Part shown: one piece after another, positions 46,329-57,608 of the stretch
How the letters are laid out: the number at the start of each line of letters is the position of its first letter
How positions within the stretch are numbered: position 1 is the first letter of the stretch
From: Allomesorhizobium camelthorni
GTDB taxonomy: Bacteria > Pseudomonadota > Alphaproteobacteria > Rhizobiales > Rhizobiaceae
DNA length: 64,000 nt
Reading direction: 5' to 3'
Assembly (NCBI RefSeq): GCF_011045125.1
Contig: NZ_JAAKZF010000009.1
Span: 85,905-149,904, forward strand
Notes under the pieces: generated by a model
Told to the model about the DNA's origin: nothing
What the model saw: only the letters and a program-made list of their open reading frames with translations
The model's database searches: none
Position numbers and translations under genes: made by a program

Positions 46329-47774
46329 GTGACCAACGGCGCCGCGAAACTCAATGCATTCCCCGTCTTCGTGCGGGTGGAAGGCGAAGCTGTGATCATC
46401 GTCGGCGGCGGCGACGAGGCGCTGGCCAAGGCGCGGCTGCTCGGACAGACGAGCGCCCGCTTGACGATCGTTGCGGATCACGCCGAACCCGCTCTCGCCG
46501 CATGGATTGCCGCCAATGGCGCGACGCATGTGAACGCCCCCTACGAGCCTGCGCTGCTCGAAGGCGCGGTGCTGGTTTTCGCCGCAAGCGGCGACGAGGC
46601 GCTCGACCGGCAGGTGTCGGACGACGCCCGCCGGCTCGGCATCGCCGTCAATGCCGTGGATCGCCCCGAACTCTGCGATTTCTTCACGCCGGCGCTGGTC
46701 AACCGCGCGCCGCTGGCTGTCGCCGTCGGCACGGAAGGCGCGGGTCCGGTTCTGGCGCAGATGGTGCGGGCCAAGATCGATCGCATGCTGCCGCCCTCGC
46801 TCGGGCCGCTCGCCGCGCTCGGCAATTCGCTGCGCGAGGCAGCCGACAAGGTTTTGCCCAAGGGCAGCCGCCGCCGCAGGTTCTGGAACGATTTCTTCAC
46901 CGGCGCGCCGGCGCGGGCGATGGAGATCGGCCATGCTTCCGAGGCCCGTGCGGCAGCCGCCGAACTCTTGGCGCGCAACGCGCCTGCCTCGGGTCATGTT
47001 GCCCTGGTCGGCGCCGGACCGGGCGCCGAGGACCTGCTGACGCTGCGGGCGCAGCGGCATCTGATGGAAGCCGACGTGATCATGTATGACGCGCTCGTGC
47101 CGGAGGCGGTCGTCGCCATGGGCCGCCGCGACGCCGAGCGGCTGCCGGTCGGCAAGCGCAAGGGCTGCCATTCCAAGTCCCAGGAAGAAATCAACGCGCT
47201 GCTGGTCAGGCTCGGCCGCGAGGGCAAGCGCGTCGTGCGGCTGAAATCGGGCGATCCGCTGGTTTTCGGCCGTGCCGGCGAAGAGATGCAGGCGCTGCGC
47301 GATGCGGGCATCTCCTACGAGGTGGTGCCGGGCGTGACCGCGGCCTTTGCCGCGGCCGCCGACTGCGAGCTGCCGCTGACGCTGCGCGGCGTGACCTCGT
47401 CCATGGTGTTCACGACCGGGCACGATCTGAAGGGCGGCACGCTTCCCGACTGGGCGAAGCTGGCGATTTCGGGCGCGACGGTCGCGGTCTATATGGGCCG
47501 CTCGGTCGCAGCCGACGTCGCGGCGCGGCTGATCGAGGCCGGCCTGTCGCCGGATACGGCGGTCGCGGTGGTGGAAAACGCCAGCCTGGCCGAGCGCCGG
47601 CTGTTCCACGGCACTATCGCCGACCTTCCCGCGCTTCAGGATCGCGATGAACTTACCGGGCCGGTCATGACACTCATCGGCGACGCCGTCGCAGGCGCAA
47701 ACTTCGCACGCTCGACACCGCTCGCCGACCAGAACCGCGTTGCGGCAAAAGAGAATCTGGGAGCAGATGCATGA
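46329..47774 (+). CDS. cysG: Siroheme synthase (fused CysG)
   Basis: A 481-residue fusion. The N-terminal part (about 1-150) is precorrin-2 dehydrogenase/ferrochelatase ('VIIVGGGDEALAKARLL'); the C-terminal part (about 215-460) is uroporphyrinogen III methyltransferase ('LVGAGPGAEDLLTLRAQRHL', 'MVFTTGHDLKGG'). It makes siroheme, the cofactor of the sulfite reductase encoded downstream. The start is a GTG. The stop overlaps the next gene by four bases. Confidence 0.94.
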   Translation: MTNGAAKLNAFPVFVRVEGEAVIIVGGGDEALAKARLLGQTSARLTIVADHAEPALAAWIAANGATHVNAPYEPALLEGAVLVFAASGDEALDRQVSDDARRLGIAVNAVDRPELCDFFTPALVNRAPLAVAVGTEGAGPVLAQMVRAKIDRMLPPSLGPLAALGNSLREAADKVLPKGSRRRRFWNDFFTGAPARAMEIGHASEARAAAAELLARNAPASGHVALVGAGPGAEDLLTLRAQRHLMEADVIMYDALVPEAVVAMGRRDAERLPVGKRKGCHSKSQEEINALLVRLGREGKRVVRLKSGDPLVFGRAGEEMQALRDAGISYEVVPGVTAAFAAAADCELPLTLRGVTSSMVFTTGHDLKGGTLPDWAKLAISGATVAVYMGRSVAADVAARLIEAGLSPDTAVAVVENASLAERRLFHGTIADLPALQDRDELTGPVMTLIGDAVAGANFARSTPLADQNRVAAKENLGADA

Positions 47775-48079
47775 AGATACTCACCGCAAACCGGCTGACC
47801 GACGGCGAGGCCGTGTGGTTCTCCACCGGCCATGTCTGGGCCGAAACGATCGACAATGCCGAACTCGCTGGCGACAAGGCCGGCGAGGAGAGGCTGGAAG
47901 CTATAGGCAAGGCCGCCTTCCTGAACAATGAAGTGCTCGATGTCGACCTGATTGATGTCCAGCTGGTCGATGGCGTCATCCGGCCGAACCGGTTGCGCGA
48001 GCAGATCAGGGCGAGCGGGCCGACCAACCGCAACGATCTGGGCAAGCAGGCGCGGCCGGCTGTTCCGCAGGCGGCATGA
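47771..48079 (+). CDS. DUF2849 protein of the sulfur cluster
   Basis: A 102-residue protein of the DUF2849 family ('KILTANRLTDGEAVWFS'), found almost always between cysG and cysI in alphaproteobacteria. Its role is unknown; a helper role for sulfite reductase is inferred from position. It overlaps cysG (ATGA) and ends 31 bases before cysI. Confidence 0.88.
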   Translation: MKILTANRLTDGEAVWFSTGHVWAETIDNAELAGDKAGEERLEAIGKAAFLNNEVLDVDLIDVQLVDGVIRPNRLREQIRASGPTNRNDLGKQARPAVPQAA

Positions 48080-48110
48080 GGAGAGGGCCGGGCGGCCCTG
48101 AAGGACGAAA

Positions 48111-49755
<1,645 letters not shown>

Positions 49756-49781
<26 letters not shown>

Positions 49782-50508
49782 TGCCGAAGCGCAAATGCTG
49801 GACGAGGCCGCCGGCCTCGACGCGCTTTACGGCCATCTTCCGCCGGCCGAGATCATAGCCCGCTCGGTTGAGCTTTTCGGCGCCGGCGACATTGCCGCGG
49901 TGTCGTCCTTCGGCGCCGATTCGGCGGTGCTGCTGCACATGGTCGCCAGGATCGACCGCTCGCTGCCGATCGTTTTTCTCGATACGGGCAAGCATTTCGG
50001 CGAGACGCTCGATTACCGGGATGCGCTGGCCGCCGATCTCGGCCTGACAGACATCCGCATTATCACGCCCGAGGAAGCCGCGCTCAATCGCGAGGATCCG
50101 GATGGTAAGCTTCACCTTACCAATACCGACGCCTGCTGCGCCATCCGCAAGGTCGAGCCGATGGCGCGCGGCGTCGAGCCATTCCGCGCCTGGTTCACCG
50201 GCCGCAAGCGGTTTCAGGCCGCGTCGCGCAGTTCCCTGCCTGCGTTCGAGGCGGTCGGAACCCGCATCCGCATCAATCCGCTGGCGCGCTGGACGACGTC
50301 CGATCTGGCAAGTTATATGCGCAAGCATCAATTGCGCGAGAACCCCCTGGTCGCGTACGGCTATCTGTCAATCGGCTGCTTTCCCTGCACGCAGCCGGTG
50401 CAGCCGGGCGAGGATGCCCGCAGCGGACGGTGGGCCGGGCATGCCAAGACGGAGTGCGGTATTCACTTGTCCGGCCTCGAACAGTCGCTGACCGACGCCT
50501 CGCTCTAA
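49756..50508 (+). CDS. cysH: Adenylylsulfate (APS/PAPS) reductase
   Basis: A 250-residue thioredoxin-dependent reductase that makes sulfite from activated sulfate. The ATP-pyrophosphatase-like loop is 'SSFGADSAVLLHM'. Two Cys pairs, 'TDACCAIRKVEP' and 'GCFPCTQPV', indicate a [4Fe-4S] cluster, so APS is the likely substrate. The catalytic Cys is in 'TECGIHL' near the C-terminus. It is translated with cysI by overlap. Confidence 0.93.
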
Positions 50509-50570
50509 CTTTTGATCGCCGCATGGTCCTGCCCCTGCAATTTTGCGGGTTCATGCCCTAGGATATTGAA

Positions 50571-51107
50571 ATGACCGAAACCACCGCCGACAACGCCACG
50601 CGCCTGTGGACGCCGCAAGGCTTTCGTGAGGACGAGTGGGTCCATGCAGAGAGCGCCGACGCGCTCGTCGGCAATGGCCGCTTCATCCTGCCGCTGCAGG
50701 CTTTTCTCGACCTCGACCCGGAGGTGCGGAAATCCGCGAAGGAGAGGCTAGGCGTGCTCCTGCTGCCCGGCGATGCGCTGGAAAAAATCGCCGATTTGCT
50801 CGACGATGTCTCGCTGGTGGCGCTGGCGTTTCCCGCGTTCAATGACGGCCGCAGCTTCTCGAAAGCCGAACTTCTGCGCAGCCGCTACCGCTTCGAGGGC
50901 GCGGTGCGCGCCACCGGCCAGGTGCTGATCGACCAGCTGCCGCATATGTTGCGATTGGGTTTCACCGAATTCGAGGTGTCGCATCCGACATTGATCGCCC
51001 GCCTCGAAGCCGGGCGCACAGGCGGCATTCCGCTCTACTATCAGCCGACGGCCAAGCCAGCGGGCAAGGGCGCGAAATATTCCTGGCGCCGGGTTCCGGC
51101 AGCGTAG
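50571..51107 (+). CDS. DUF934 protein of the sulfur cluster
   Basis: A 178-residue DUF934 family protein with 'LALAFPAFNDGRSFSKAELL'-type centre (here 'VALAFPAFNDGRSFSKAE') and 'FEGAVRATGQVLIDQLPHM'. The family is linked to cysH and cysI in proteobacteria but has no proven reaction. It closes the cysG-DUF2849-cysI-cysH-DUF934 cluster. Confidence 0.88.
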   Translation: MTETTADNATRLWTPQGFREDEWVHAESADALVGNGRFILPLQAFLDLDPEVRKSAKERLGVLLLPGDALEKIADLLDDVSLVALAFPAFNDGRSFSKAELLRSRYRFEGAVRATGQVLIDQLPHMLRLGFTEFEVSHPTLIARLEAGRTGGIPLYYQPTAKPAGKGAKYSWRRVPAA

Positions 51108-51241
51108 CCGTTCGCCCAATATGTGATCTGCGCCGCCAACGTCGCGCCGCATTTCCGGCTTTTCCTTTCAAAGTTTCCGCCATACGATGCGCGTGATTAT
51201 TTCGGCTGCCGAAATAAATCTGATCCGGGAGGAGAACCGAG

Positions 51242-51865
51242 ATGCCGGGCAAAAAGATCCTGATGCTGGTGGGGGAATTCAGCGAAGAGTACGAGATTTT
51301 TGTTTTCGAGCAGGCCATGCACGCGGTCGGCCACACGGTGCATGTCGTCTGCCCCGACAAGAAGGCGGGTGAGGCGATCAAGACCTCGCTGCATGATTTC
51401 GAGGGCAACCAGACCTACACGGAAAAGCTCGGCCACGACTACGTCTTGAACAAGAGCTTCGCGGAAGTGAAGCCGGACGAGTACGACGCCGTCTATTGCG
51501 CCGGCGGGCGCGGGCCGGAATATATCCGTATCGACAAACGCGTGCAGGCGATGGTCCGCCACTTCCACGAAACCGGAAAGCCGATCTTCACCATCTGCCA
51601 CGGCGTGCAGATTCTGATAGCGGTCGACGGCGTGGTGCGCGGCAGGGAGGTCGCGGCGCTTCAATATTGCGAGCCGGAGGTCCGGCTTGCCGGCGGCATC
51701 TACATCGACGTGGCGCCCAATGGGGCGCATGTCGACGGCAACCTCGTTTCGGCCAAGGGCTGGCCGGGCCTCGCCGCCTTCATGCGCGAGTGCCTGAAGG
51801 TGCTCGGCACCGAAATCGCCCATGGCAAGACGTTGATGCGCGAGACCCGGCAAGCGGCCGAGTAG
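51242..51865 (+). CDS. DJ-1/PfpI family protein
   Basis: A 207-residue DJ-1/PfpI superfamily protein. The nucleophile Cys is in 'IFTICHGVQIL', with the N-terminal 'MLVGEFSEEYE' carrying the supporting Glu. Family members include proteases, chaperones and glyoxalases, and this one cannot be assigned more closely. GGGAGGAG lies before the ATG. Confidence 0.88.
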   Translation: MPGKKILMLVGEFSEEYEIFVFEQAMHAVGHTVHVVCPDKKAGEAIKTSLHDFEGNQTYTEKLGHDYVLNKSFAEVKPDEYDAVYCAGGRGPEYIRIDKRVQAMVRHFHETGKPIFTICHGVQILIAVDGVVRGREVAALQYCEPEVRLAGGIYIDVAPNGAHVDGNLVSAKGWPGLAAFMRECLKVLGTEIAHGKTLMRETRQAAE

Positions 51866-51892
51866 TTCCGGCGGGCATCCGAAAACCTTGAA

Positions 51893-51920
51893 GTTCGGGT
51901 GGCTTGCCGGCCACCCGAAC
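51893..51920. terminator. Hairpin between convergent genes
   Basis: A perfect 11-bp stem (GTTCGGGTGGC / GCCACCCGAAC) with a 6-base loop lies between the PfpI gene and a convergent small gene. T-rich sequence follows on the minus strand (GGTTTT a few bases on). Likely a shared terminator. Confidence 0.6.
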
Positions 51921-51928
51921 GCCAGGCA

Positions 51929-52216
51929 TCAGTTCGAGGGCGCTTCGCGCGGGAAACGGCCGGCGCCGCCATACGGGAAAAGGCGGAGCTTGCCGTCTTC
52001 AAGCTTGGCCGTGAATGCGTAGCCGTTGTTGACGGGGCGCAAATCCGAGGCGGTCGGATCCTGTCCGTAGAACATCTGCGGACGGACGGGCATGCCGACC
52101 CAGAACCTGTTTTCAACCTGATTGTCATCCTGGGAGGCGAGTGCCCCGGCGGTTGCCGAAACTGCGGCGGCGATGACCGCCGCGGCGGCCAAAGACGATA
52201 TGATTGCGTTCTTCAT
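51929..52216 (-). CDS. Small secreted protein of unknown function
   Basis: A 95-residue protein with a clear Sec signal ('NAIISSLAAAAVIAAAVSATA', first 20 residues) and a mature part with no Cys and no known domain ('NRFWVGMPVRPQMFYGQD', 'KLRLFPYGGAGRFP'). The ATG at 52216 has GGAAAG upstream; an earlier in-frame ATG is possible. The upstream DNA is AT-rich, which fits a promoter. Confidence 0.65.
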   Translation of the reverse strand: MKNAIISSLAAAAVIAAAVSATAGALASQDDNQVENRFWVGMPVRPQMFYGQDPTASDLRPVNNGYAFTAKLEDGKLRLFPYGGAGRFPREAPSN

Positions 52217-52416
52217 TTTCTTTCCGTTGGCCGAAGCCACTCATTTGTTGCTGCGTTGCAGCATGGAAGTATGGTGCGTTGCACAATTTAGCAAATGAGA
52301 AATTTTTAGCTGCCCGATAAGAATTCCTCATCGGCATGAGCAGCCACCAACGCTGGCCGGCGACAACCCAAAATGGAAGTTCGACGCCCAATGGCCTCCT
52401 GATGCAGGTAGCGCCG

Positions 52417-53529
52417 TCAGTCCTTGGACGCTGTGATGATGAGCGCCGGCATGTCGAAGGAGACCTCGCCACTGGCGGTCACGAAAGTTGCCAGCGTTCG
52501 CTCGGCTTCTTCCAGAAGTCGCCCGAACTGATCCTCATTGAGAAGCCCACCGAGTGTCCAGACGCATGCTCTTTCGGTCGAGATCAGCGCTTTGATGGAG
52601 GCAAAACGAACTGTCCCGCGATGCCGCCTCACTTTGGCGCGCTCTATGCCTGCCGTCGCGCAGAGCGAGTGCAGCAGTTTCGCATCTCCGAGCACGAAGG
52701 GCGCGCGGAACGCATTCGCCACGTCATCCCCGAAAAGCAGCCCCAACATATCCGCGACCGCAGCATAGCCTGGAGACTGATCGAGCGAGTCGCAGACGGC
52801 GACGGCCAGCCTGCCGCCGGGCTTAACCACGCGCATCATTTCTCGAAGGCCGGCGGCGCGGTCCTCGAAGAACATCAGGCCGAACTGGCTGATCGCCGCG
52901 TCAAAGCGTCCATCCGGGTATGGAATCTCCTCCGCGCGCCCCTCACGCCAGTCGATGCGCGTGCTTTTGCGGCGGGCCACGCCGAGCATGTCGGAGTTGG
53001 GGTCGAGCCCGACCACCTCGCCGTCTGGTCCGACGCGATCATATGCGGCCAGCGCCAGCACACCTGTCCCGCAGGCGACGTCGATTACCCGGTCGCCCCT
53101 GCCTATTTGCGCCTCGCCAGCAACGATCGGTCCCCATTGGAGAAACAGCGCCGGAACGAAGAGTGCGTCGTAGATCTCGGCCGGGGATTTCGACATGCCT
53201 TCCCTGTGGGTTTGGACTGCCGCTTCCCCCGATTCCGGCGTTGCACCTTCAAGGAACACCGCGTTGGAACGGGTTCCGGCCAGGCGAAGCGCCTTCAGCG
53301 GCTCGTATTCGGGTGATGAGTACCAGCGTTGCGCCTGCTGGTTGTCGGAAAACTCTAGGATCACCGGATAGACCGGCTGCCAGTTTCCTTCGACAAGCTC
53401 GGGTTTCCCGCCGAGCACCAGGTAGCGTCCTCCATATTGTTCGACCGTTGCAAAGACCCCCGCCAGATATTGTTCGACCTTGGCATGGTCTGTGATTTCA
53501 CGCACGTCGAAGAACCAATAGGCTGACAT
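52417..53529 (-). CDS. DUF1330-SAM methyltransferase fusion
   Basis: A 370-residue protein with two parts. Residues 1-100 are a DUF1330-type dimeric alpha-beta barrel ('EQYGGRYLVLGGKPELVEG', 'VILEFSDNQQAQRWYSSPEY'); residues from about 120 form a class I methyltransferase with the SAM motif 'VIDVACGTGVLALAAYDRVG' and 'MMRVVKPGGRLAVAV'. The ATG at 53529 has GGGAGG 7 bases upstream. It is divergent from an AraC-type regulator 78 bases away. The combination is unusual and the substrate is unknown. Confidence 0.87.
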   Translation of the reverse strand: MSAYWFFDVREITDHAKVEQYLAGVFATVEQYGGRYLVLGGKPELVEGNWQPVYPVILEFSDNQQAQRWYSSPEYEPLKALRLAGTRSNAVFLEGATPESGEAAVQTHREGMSKSPAEIYDALFVPALFLQWGPIVAGEAQIGRGDRVIDVACGTGVLALAAYDRVGPDGEVVGLDPNSDMLGVARRKSTRIDWREGRAEEIPYPDGRFDAAISQFGLMFFEDRAAGLREMMRVVKPGGRLAVAVCDSLDQSPGYAAVADMLGLLFGDDVANAFRAPFVLGDAKLLHSLCATAGIERAKVRRHRGTVRFASIKALISTERACVWTLGGLLNEDQFGRLLEEAERTLATFVTASGEVSFDMPALIITASKD

Positions 53530-53607
53530 GACCGACCTCCCTTGATCGCGCATGGACTCCGCCGGATGCGCGGTGGATATGCTGTTCGGTGCATAGTAGA
53601 CTTGGCC

Positions 53608-54705
53608 ATGGGCACGCTCCATGACCCGGCGTCTCAATCGCTTGCCGCAGCGTCCATTCTGCGGCAACCGCTTCCGCGGCCGCCGGAAGAGTCCATTCCG
53701 GATGCTGCAGTTACCGGCGCGTCAGGGAAGGATGTGCTCTCGGATGTGCTTCGTGCAATAAAGCTCACAGGCGCGCTTTTCTTCTGGGTTGATGCTTCTT
53801 CGCCCTGGAGTGTGGAAGTGCCAAGGGCGGATTCGTTCGCCGAAGCTATCCTGCCAAGCGCCCAGCACGTGATTTCTTACCACATCATCACGAAGGGATC
53901 GGGGTGGATCAGCATCGGCGAAAGCCCGCCGATGAAATTTGTCGAAGGCGACATATTGGTGATCCCGCACGAGGATACTTATGCGATGCGCAGCGCCCCC
54001 GAAGAGCGATCGGGTTTGACGCCGGAAGATTCGCTTGATTTCTTTCGTGCCATGGCGACAGGACATCTGCCCTTTGTGGTGACCGAAGGTGGCGGCGGCC
54101 CCGCGCTGACCAGATATGTATGCGGCTTTCTCGGTTGTGACGCCCGGCCGTTCAATCCTCTGCTTGGAGCCTTGCCCCGGCTGATGCGCATCCCACGCGT
54201 TGGCGGTGCGCCAGGCGACCTCCTCGATCGACTGATCGAGCTAACTCTGGCTGAGGCGCCCGCCCAACGGCCCGGGGCTGAATGCGTCCGCCTGCGCCTG
54301 AGCGAATTGATGTTCGTCGAGGTCGTGCGTCGCTATCTCGAAACACTGCCGCCGGAGCAGACCGGCTGGCTCGCGGGATTGCGTGACCCCGCCGTAGGCC
54401 GGGCTGTTGCGCTCTTCCACGAGAATCCGGCGCGTGACTGGACAATTGAGGAACTCGCGCGCGAAACCGGCGTCTCACGGTCTGTGCTAGCGGCCCGCTT
54501 CATGCGTCTCGTCGGATGCCCGCCGATTCAATATCTTACGCGATGGCGCGTGCAATTGGCCGCGCGACTGCTCACTGATGGGCTGGTCAAAGTCTCGGCG
54601 GTTGGGCGTGATGTCGGCTACAAGTCCGATGCAGCCTTCAGCCGGAGCTTCAAAAGGATCGCGGGCGTCTCTCCTGCCGAGTGGCGCGACGGCAGGCGCG
54701 AATAG
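53608..54705 (+). CDS. AraC-family regulator with cupin sensor
   Basis: A 365-residue regulator. The N-terminal half is a cupin-type sensor ('ITKGSGWISIGESPPMKFVE', first 20 residues) of the AraC cupin_6 type; the C-terminal helix-turn-helix pair is at about residues 255-360 ('TIEELARETGVSRSVLAARF', 'KVSAVGRDVGYKSDAAFSRS'). It is divergent from the methyltransferase fusion and precedes an aldo/keto reductase, and may control both. The ATG lacks a good ribosome site; a TTG at 53542 is another possible start. Confidence 0.88.
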   Translation: MGTLHDPASQSLAAASILRQPLPRPPEESIPDAAVTGASGKDVLSDVLRAIKLTGALFFWVDASSPWSVEVPRADSFAEAILPSAQHVISYHIITKGSGWISIGESPPMKFVEGDILVIPHEDTYAMRSAPEERSGLTPEDSLDFFRAMATGHLPFVVTEGGGGPALTRYVCGFLGCDARPFNPLLGALPRLMRIPRVGGAPGDLLDRLIELTLAEAPAQRPGAECVRLRLSELMFVEVVRRYLETLPPEQTGWLAGLRDPAVGRAVALFHENPARDWTIEELARETGVSRSVLAARFMRLVGCPPIQYLTRWRVQLAARLLTDGLVKVSAVGRDVGYKSDAAFSRSFKRIAGVSPAEWRDGRRE

Positions 54706-54854
54706 CGGCGAACGGGGCGGGGTAAAGTCCGGCTTCCGGGGGCGCGAAGTTGGCTTCCCCCTTCGACCGCCCGCCCTGCGTTCCGGGAAGCTTTCAAAAG
54801 ACCGCCAACCCGGGACCGTGCGCCGGCGCTGGAGTGCGAAAGGATCGCGGACGG

Positions 54855-55772
54855 ATGACCCTCACCCGCAGAACATTCGTGAAGGCTGCTGCTGCCTCCG
54901 GAGCGGCTTTCGCGCTGCCCGGAGTGGCGTCGGGCCAGGCGCATGCGCCGCTGACGCGGACCATTCCGTCCTCCGGTGAAGCGATCCCGGCGGTCGGCCT
55001 CGGCACCTGGATCACCTTCAATGTCGGCGATGACCCGGTGCTGCGCGACGAATGTGCCGACGTGATGGCGGCGTTCTTCGAGGCGGGCGGAAGCACGATC
55101 GACTCCTCGCCCATGTACGGTTCCTCGCAACCCGTGATCGGCTATGGCCTCGAAAGACTGGGCCGGCCGGACACGCTGTTTTCCGCGGAGAAGGTCTGGA
55201 CCTCCTCCGCGGCGGATGGACCCACGCAAATCGAGCAGTCCCGGCGCTTTTGGGGTGCCGAGCGCTTCGACCTCGTGCAGGTCCACAATCTCGTCGGCTG
55301 GGAGGCGCATCTCGACACCCTCTTTGCCATGAAGGCGGACGAGCAGATCCGCTATGTAGGCATAACCACCTCCGAAGGCCGCCGGCACGATCTGTTCGAA
55401 CGGATCATGCGGGACTTTCCACTCGACTTCGTGCAACTCACCTACAACGTCGTCGACCGGGAGGCGGAGGAACGCCTCCTGCCGCTAGCGGCTGAGCGGG
55501 GCATAGCCGTCATCGTCAACCGGCCGTTCCGACAAGGGGAGCTGACGCAACAGCTCGAAAGCGAGCCCCTGCCGGCCTGGGCCGCTGAGATCGGAGCTTC
55601 AAGCTGGGCGCAGTTCATCCTGAAGTTTATCCTCGCGCATCCTTCGGTCACCGTCGCCATCCCCGCCACCACCCGCGTCGATCATGTGCGCGAGAACGTG
55701 GCCGCCGCGGCCGGTCCGCTCCCCGACGCGGTCATGCGCGAGCGGATGGCCGCCCATGTCCGGGATCTCTAG
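54855..55772 (+). CDS. Tat-exported aldo/keto reductase
   Basis: A 305-residue aldo/keto reductase with a twin-arginine signal ('LTRRTFVKAAAASGAAFALP') and an intact tetrad: Asp and Tyr in 'TIDSSPMYG', Lys in 'FSAEKVWTS' and His in 'LVQVHNLVG'. Export to the periplasm is unusual because these enzymes use NAD(P)H. The ATG at 54855 has ACGG upstream, with no strong ribosome site. It is followed directly by a membrane protein gene (0 bases between). Confidence 0.85.
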   Translation: MTLTRRTFVKAAAASGAAFALPGVASGQAHAPLTRTIPSSGEAIPAVGLGTWITFNVGDDPVLRDECADVMAAFFEAGGSTIDSSPMYGSSQPVIGYGLERLGRPDTLFSAEKVWTSSAADGPTQIEQSRRFWGAERFDLVQVHNLVGWEAHLDTLFAMKADEQIRYVGITTSEGRRHDLFERIMRDFPLDFVQLTYNVVDREAEERLLPLAAERGIAVIVNRPFRQGELTQQLESEPLPAWAAEIGASSWAQFILKFILAHPSVTVAIPATTRVDHVRENVAAAAGPLPDAVMRERMAAHVRDL

Positions 55773-56441
55773 ATGTCGGAATGGTGGACTTACCGGCCGG
55801 AAGACTTCCTGCTCTTCTCGCCGCGCGTCTACTGGCGCATGTTCGAGCTGCACAATGCCGCATTCTGGCCGCTGCATTTCGCAACACTTGCCGCCGGCCT
55901 TGCCATCATCTTGCTCGTGCTTCGGCCGCCGCCCAGGCGTGGGCCTTGGGTCGAACTCATCCTCACAGCGCTCTGGGCCTTCGTCGGCTGGACTTTTCTA
56001 TGGAGCCGCTATGCGGCGATCAACTGGGCGATCGTCTATGTCGCGCCGGCCTTCGGCGTGCAGGCGTTGCTGCTGGCGATCGCAGCCGCACGCGGCGGTC
56101 TCGCCTTGGACCGGCGGGACACAGGCGCATGGGTCGGAGTGGTGTTCTTGGCGATTGGCATCGTCGCCTACCCGCTCCTGCCGCCGCTCTTCGATCGGCC
56201 TTGGCGAAGCGCGGAAGTCTTCGGAATAGCACCGGACCCGACGGCGATTGCGACGCTCGGCGTCCTGCTGACGGCAAGCTGCCGGCTTGCGCCGCTGCTG
56301 TCTGCGATCCCGCTGCTTTGGCTGCTGCTCAGCGGCCTGACGCTGCGGACAATGAGCGATCCTCAGGCTTGGCTGCCGCTTTTGACGGCCGGGACGGCTG
56401 TCGCTGTCCTGGCCCTGCGCCGCTTGACCCCGGCTAAATGA
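55773..56441 (+). CDS. DUF6064-like membrane protein
   Basis: A 222-residue integral membrane protein with six or more spans ('FATLAAGLAIILLVLR', 'VILTALWAFVGWTF'-like segments). It matches the DUF6064 type, which has no known role. The ATG follows the aldo/keto reductase stop directly, so they form one unit and the protein may supply the exported reductase (inference). Confidence 0.8.
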   Translation: MSEWWTYRPEDFLLFSPRVYWRMFELHNAAFWPLHFATLAAGLAIILLVLRPPPRRGPWVELILTALWAFVGWTFLWSRYAAINWAIVYVAPAFGVQALLLAIAAARGGLALDRRDTGAWVGVVFLAIGIVAYPLLPPLFDRPWRSAEVFGIAPDPTAIATLGVLLTASCRLAPLLSAIPLLWLLLSGLTLRTMSDPQAWLPLLTAGTAVAVLALRRLTPAK

Positions 56442-56504
56442 GCAGACGATGTCCAACGCCCTCGGGGCGTCAGGCCGTCAGCACAAATTTGTCCGCGCCT
56501 GCCA

Positions 56505-57530
56505 TCACGCCGGGGCATGCGCCTCGCGGAACGACACCAGCTTGCGCCGGCTCTCGTCCCACAGCACGAGCTTGACGCAGCGCAGGCTGTCGGGGATCGT
56601 TATGCGCCCGACATCGCGCAGTTCCGGATAGTCTCTCAACACTTCCGGAAGCCGGTAGTGCGGAACCTTGCTGGATAGATGATGCACGTGGTGGATGCCG
56701 ATATTGCCGGTAAGCCACCTCAGCACGCCCGGCAGATCGTAGTGCGAGGAGCCGTGAAGGGCGGCCTGCTGGAACTCCCACTGGTCGCCATCCGCCCAGT
56801 GCGTGTCCTCGAACTGGTGCTGAACGTAGAACAGCCAGACGCCGACGGCGCCGGCGATGATGACAATGGGCAGGTGGACGAGCAGGAACGGCACGAGACC
56901 GACCAGCCAGATCAGCACAACTGCGATCGTCGCGATCGCCAGATTGGTCGCCATGGTCGAGACCCAGGGAGTCAGGCCCGACCGCATCATGCCGACGGGA
57001 AGCCGCTGCTGGATCAGGAACAGCCAGGCCGGGCCGATGCCGAACATCACGCCGGGATGGCGGTAGAGGCGGTAGCGGAGTTTGCCCCAGCGCGACAGCG
57101 CCTGGTACTCCGCGACGGTCAGGGTGGTGATGTCGCCGACGCCGCGTTCGTCGAGATTTCCGGCCGAGGCGTGGTGGGCCGCATGCGCCCGGCGCCAGTA
57201 ATCGTAAGGCGTAAGCGTCAGCACGCCGATAGCGCGGCCGGTCCAGTCGTCGGTGTGGCGGTGGGCGAAGAACGAGCCGTGGCCGCAATCGTGCTGGATC
57301 ATGAAGAGCCGGACCAGGAAGCCGGCGGCCGGGATGGTGAGGACCAGCCCCCACCATTGGCCGTAAGCGACCGCTGCCCATGACAGCGCCCAGAGCGCCG
57401 CGAAGGGGATGACCGTGACGGCCAGTTCGAAGGCGCTGCGCAGCCGGTCAGGTTTGCGGTAGCGAGCGAGAATCTTGAGCCAGGCGCGGTCGCCCGCGCC
57501 TGCGGGGAGATTTGGGGGCATCATGTTCAT
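56505..57530 (-). CDS. Membrane fatty acid desaturase
   Basis: A 341-residue inner-membrane desaturase with four or more spans and the three His boxes 'HDCGH', 'HAAHH' and 'HHVHH'. It introduces a double bond in acyl chains of membrane lipids, probably in response to temperature or envelope needs. The start has no other in-frame option close by. It converges with the DUF6064 gene. Confidence 0.91.
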   Translation of the reverse strand: MNMMPPNLPAGAGDRAWLKILARYRKPDRLRSAFELAVTVIPFAALWALSWAAVAYGQWWGLVLTIPAAGFLVRLFMIQHDCGHGSFFAHRHTDDWTGRAIGVLTLTPYDYWRRAHAAHHASAGNLDERGVGDITTLTVAEYQALSRWGKLRYRLYRHPGVMFGIGPAWLFLIQQRLPVGMMRSGLTPWVSTMATNLAIATIAVVLIWLVGLVPFLLVHLPIVIIAGAVGVWLFYVQHQFEDTHWADGDQWEFQQAALHGSSHYDLPGVLRWLTGNIGIHHVHHLSSKVPHYRLPEVLRDYPELRDVGRITIPDSLRCVKLVLWDESRRKLVSFREAHAPA

Positions 57531-57608
57531 CCCGGACCATAAGCGTGCCTTTGAGGCCGGTGCAAGGCGGGATGCGGATGAATTGTGGGGATGGCCTGCG
57601 TCGAATCG

